64,000 bases of DNA from Pseudonocardia sp. CNS-139. Lineage in GTDB: Bacteria > Actinomycetota > Actinomycetes > Mycobacteriales > Pseudonocardiaceae. The DNA is taken from assembly GCA_001942415.1 (NCBI GenBank), contig MKJX01000110.1, forward strand, positions 25,172-89,171, read 5' to 3'. Positions 61,717 through 64,000 of the stretch are shown in pieces. A program made the position numbers and the translations under genes. Every line of letters begins with the position of its first letter. Position 1 is the first letter of the stretch. The notes under the pieces are model-generated. The model was not told the DNA's origin. It searched no databases and saw nothing but the letters and a program-made list of their open reading frames with translations.

Positions 61717-63357
61717 GTGACCCTTCCGGTACAGGAAGCCGTCCTGCAGACCCGGATCTCACAGGTCACGGGCCTGTTCGGGCTGTCGGCGCTGATGTTC
61801 GACCGGCGCGACGCCCGCGCGATCCTCGACCTGGCACGCGAGACCGTCCCGTCGCTCGGGCCGTTCCGGGCGGTGGCCGGCGTCCTGGCCGGGGAGCCGG
61901 GCGAGCCGTTCGACGGCGGCGACGGCGCGGTTGCCGTGGACGGGTGCGGCTGGGCGTGGGCCTACGCGCTGCGCGGCGGCGGCGGCCACGCCGGCTACCT
62001 GGTGGTCGGCGCCGCGGCCGAGCCGTCTGCCCACGAGCAGCTGCTGCTGCGCATCCTCGCCCGGCAGACCGGCGCCGCGCTCGGCAGCGCCGCGCTGCAC
62101 CGGCGCGAGCTGGAGACGGCGACCGAGCTGCGCCGCGTCACCGTCGAGCTGGCCGCGGCGAACGCGCAGCTCAGCGCCAGCGTCGCCGACCTGGAACAGC
62201 GGCGGCGCACGCACGAGGTGCTCACCGCCGTGGCCGCGTCCGGCGCCGGGGAACGCGGGATCGCCGAGGCCGTGCACGACCTCACCGGGCTGCCGGTGGC
62301 CGTCGAGGACCGGTTCGGCAACGTCCGGGCCTGGTCCGGGCCCGGCCGCACCCCCGCCCGCCGCTCGGGCCAGCGCCGCGACGGCCTGCTGGCCCGCGCC
62401 CGCGCGTCCACCCGGCCGCTGCGCGACCGCGACCGCGTCATCGCGCTGGCCCAGCCGCGCGACGAGGTGCTCGGCGTGCTGGTGCTCGTCGACCCCGACC
62501 GCCGGGCTGGTGAGCACCAGCTGGTCGCGCTGGAGGAGGGCGCCGTCGTCCTGGCGATGGAGCTGGCGCACCTGCGCGCGCTGGCCGAGACCGAGCTGCG
62601 GCTGCGCCGCGACCTCGTCGACGACCTGCTCTCCGGCACCGCCGACGACGAGAGTGCCGTGCCGCGCGCGGCGGCACTCGGCCACGACCTCGCCGCGCCG
62701 CACCACGTGCTGCTCGTCGACTGGGCCAGTGGGGCCCCCGACGGCGCCGTCGAGCAGGCCGTCGAACGGGCCGCGGGAACCGTCCTGCGCACCCACGTGC
62801 TCCTGGCCCGCCGGCCCGGCGGGCTGGTGGCGATCGTGCCCCGGCCCGCCGAGGACGCCGCGCAGCGCTGGCGCGACCTGCACGCGGCCGTCGCCCGCAG
62901 GCTGCGTTCGGACGACGGCTCGATCGGCGTCGGCGGCGTCGCGCTGCTGCCGTCCCAGCTCGCGCGTTCCTACGACGAGGCGCGGCGGGCGCTGCGCATC
63001 CGGCAGGCGCCGCGGGTGCCGGCCGGCGTCACCTCCTACGAGGAGCTGGGCGTCTACAAGCTGCTCGCGGGCCAGGACACCGGCGAGGCCGAGCACTTCG
63101 TGCGCGAGTGGCTGGGCGTGCTGCTCGACTACGACGCCGCCAACCACACCGACCTGGTCCGCACGCTGTGGCAGTACTACGAGTGCGGCGGGAACTACGA
63201 CGGCACCGCCGGCGCGCTGGTGATCCACCGCAGCACCCTGCGGTACCGGCTGCGCCGCATCCGCGAGCTGACCGGCCACGACCTCAACGCGGTCGACAGC
63301 AAGCTCAACCTGCACGTCGCGACGCGGGCGTGGCATGTGCTGGGTGGGTGGTCGTGA
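61717..63357 (+). CDS. PucR/CdaR-type transcriptional regulator with GAF-like sensor region
   Basis: A 546-residue protein. An N-terminal GAF-like region (about 1-150) and a linker coiled coil (RRVTVELAAANAQLSASVAD, then LEQRRRTHEVLTAV, residues 128-170) lead to a second sensor region. The CdaR GGDEF-like domain and the C-terminal PucR helix-turn-helix follow: LVRTLWQYYECGGNYDGTAG, ALVIHRSTLRYRLRRIRELT. Regulators of this class activate catabolic genes in response to pathway substrates. It directly follows the importer operon, so it may control that operon and the Rieske genes. The frame is intact. Confidence 0.9.
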   Translation: MTLPVQEAVLQTRISQVTGLFGLSALMFDRRDARAILDLARETVPSLGPFRAVAGVLAGEPGEPFDGGDGAVAVDGCGWAWAYALRGGGGHAGYLVVGAAAEPSAHEQLLLRILARQTGAALGSAALHRRELETATELRRVTVELAAANAQLSASVADLEQRRRTHEVLTAVAASGAGERGIAEAVHDLTGLPVAVEDRFGNVRAWSGPGRTPARRSGQRRDGLLARARASTRPLRDRDRVIALAQPRDEVLGVLVLVDPDRRAGEHQLVALEEGAVVLAMELAHLRALAETELRLRRDLVDDLLSGTADDESAVPRAAALGHDLAAPHHVLLVDWASGAPDGAVEQAVERAAGTVLRTHVLLARRPGGLVAIVPRPAEDAAQRWRDLHAAVARRLRSDDGSIGVGGVALLPSQLARSYDEARRALRIRQAPRVPAGVTSYEELGVYKLLAGQDTGEAEHFVREWLGVLLDYDAANHTDLVRTLWQYYECGGNYDGTAGALVIHRSTLRYRLRRIRELTGHDLNAVDSKLNLHVATRAWHVLGGWS

Positions 63358-63423
63358 CGGTGGGCGGACGCGAGGTGTGACGGCGCGGGGCGCGCCGTTC
63401 CGAGGACGGGGTGCTCGGAGACG

Positions 63424-64000
63424 ACGGATTGCCCCGCACAGGCGGGGAGCACCTCGACCGCGGCGGCCTCGCCTGGATCGACCGGGGACCACCCCCGCAT
63501 GCGCGGGGAGCACTGCCCGCTCCCGGCCGACGGCGCCTGGCCGGCGGGCCACCCCCGCGTGCGCGGGGAGCACCCGGTGAAGCTCGCGATCGAGATGTTG
63601 GTGAGCGGGACCAGCCCCGCGTGCGCGGGGAGCACTGGTTCTCCGGCCCAGCGATCGACCCGGCAGAGGGACCACTCCCGCATGTGCGGGGAGCACCCCA
63701 CCCGGCGCACCCCGTCGACGCACCACACGGGACCACCCCCGCATGTGCGGGGAGCACGTGGGCCCGCCGGACGGGCCGCCGGGCCATGCGGGACCACCCC
63801 CGCATGTGCGGGGAGCACGCACGAGATCGGCCATCAGATCAGCACCGCCAGGGACGACCCCCGCATGTGCGGGGAGCACGAGCCGGTGACGCTGAACGTG
63901 GGATTGCGAGGGGGACCACCCCCGCTCGCGCGGGCAGCACATCAGCGTCGGAAGAAGTTCCACGGGCGGGGCCGGACCGACCCCGCTCGCGCGGGGAGCA
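63424..64000 (-). CRISPR. CRISPR array, type I-E-like repeats, running off the right edge
   Basis: Ten repeats of 29 bp begin at 63424, 63485, 63545, 63607, 63668, 63729, 63790, 63851, 63912 and 63973 (the last cut at base 64000), with nine spacers of 31-33 bp. The unit reads GGGACCACCCCCGC-(4 variable)-GCGGGGAGCAC on this strand; its complement GTGCTCCCCGC... is typical of actinobacterial I-E arrays. The first repeat has a strongly altered left end and is the likely trailer-end unit, so leader and cas genes should lie beyond 64000. No cas gene is present in the window. Confidence 0.97.

Noticed and set aside
63424..64000. Plus-strand frames spanning the array (for example 63335-63580)
   Set aside because: The regular 61-bp period of repeats and spacers explains the open frames, which encode repetitive peptides without a family.

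Overview
The window is very GC-rich, codon use is strongly biased to G/C third positions, and many starts are GTG or TTG joined to the previous stop by a 4-nt GTGA or ATGA overlap. Actinobacterial hallmark families are present: a mycothiol-dependent isomerase fold, a DUF574 methyltransferase, a DUF6596-type ECF sigma factor paired with a DGPF protein, LAL regulators, and a trp set without trpF. I infer an actinomycete of the Pseudonocardia/Amycolatopsis kind; no rRNA or tRNA gene is seen that would prove it.

Layout. 0-14.7 kb is an accessory region of short unrelated units. It holds a flavin reductase cut by the left edge, membrane proteins, remnants of a TetR regulator, a glycosyltransferase, an integrase and a luciferase-like monooxygenase, a siderophore-interacting protein, an ECF sigma/DGPF pair, a LigJ-type hydratase, a methyltransferase, a TetR/SDR divergent pair with a nested palindrome, a ClC channel and a broken MFS gene. 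14.8-28.7 kb (all minus strand) is a complete chorismate-to-tryptophan-type operon (trpE-G-D-C-B-A plus class II DAHP synthase). It is followed by a terminator and a separately promoted cytochrome P450, and preceded by two coupled LAL regulators. One identical 17-bp palindrome stands in front of trpE and in front of the P450. TrpB lacks its PLP lysine and TrpE has lost the Ser of its feedback motif, so the operon may be a dedicated indole supply line and not a housekeeping trp operon. 28.8-37.5 kb is the phenylacetate pathway (paaK, paaZ, an enoyl-CoA hydratase, a PaaR-like TetR, paaABCDE) with two matching operators. 37.5-40 kb has a malic-enzyme-like protein and an ArsR regulator sharing one operator type, a TfoX-domain protein and an alpha/beta hydrolase.

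40-63.4 kb is an aromatic-acid catabolic island. It contains an iron/thiamine-type ABC importer, three Rieske oxygenase alpha subunits, a LigB-type ring-cleavage dioxygenase, a LigJ-like hydratase, two RraA-family aldolase-type proteins, a decarboxylase-type amidohydrolase, a P450, an IclR regulator, two copies of an unrecognised small protein, a peptide-type ABC importer and a PucR/CdaR activator. The logical flow is uptake, demethylation or hydroxylation by Rieske/P450 enzymes, extradiol cleavage, hydration, and aldol cleavage to central metabolites. From 63.4 kb to the right edge runs a type I-E-like CRISPR array without cas genes in the window.

A general caution: about 30 otherwise conserved genes contain one or more single-base frame breaks. 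Most are easier to explain as sequence errors than as pseudogenes, so such genes are annotated over their full span with the breaks noted.
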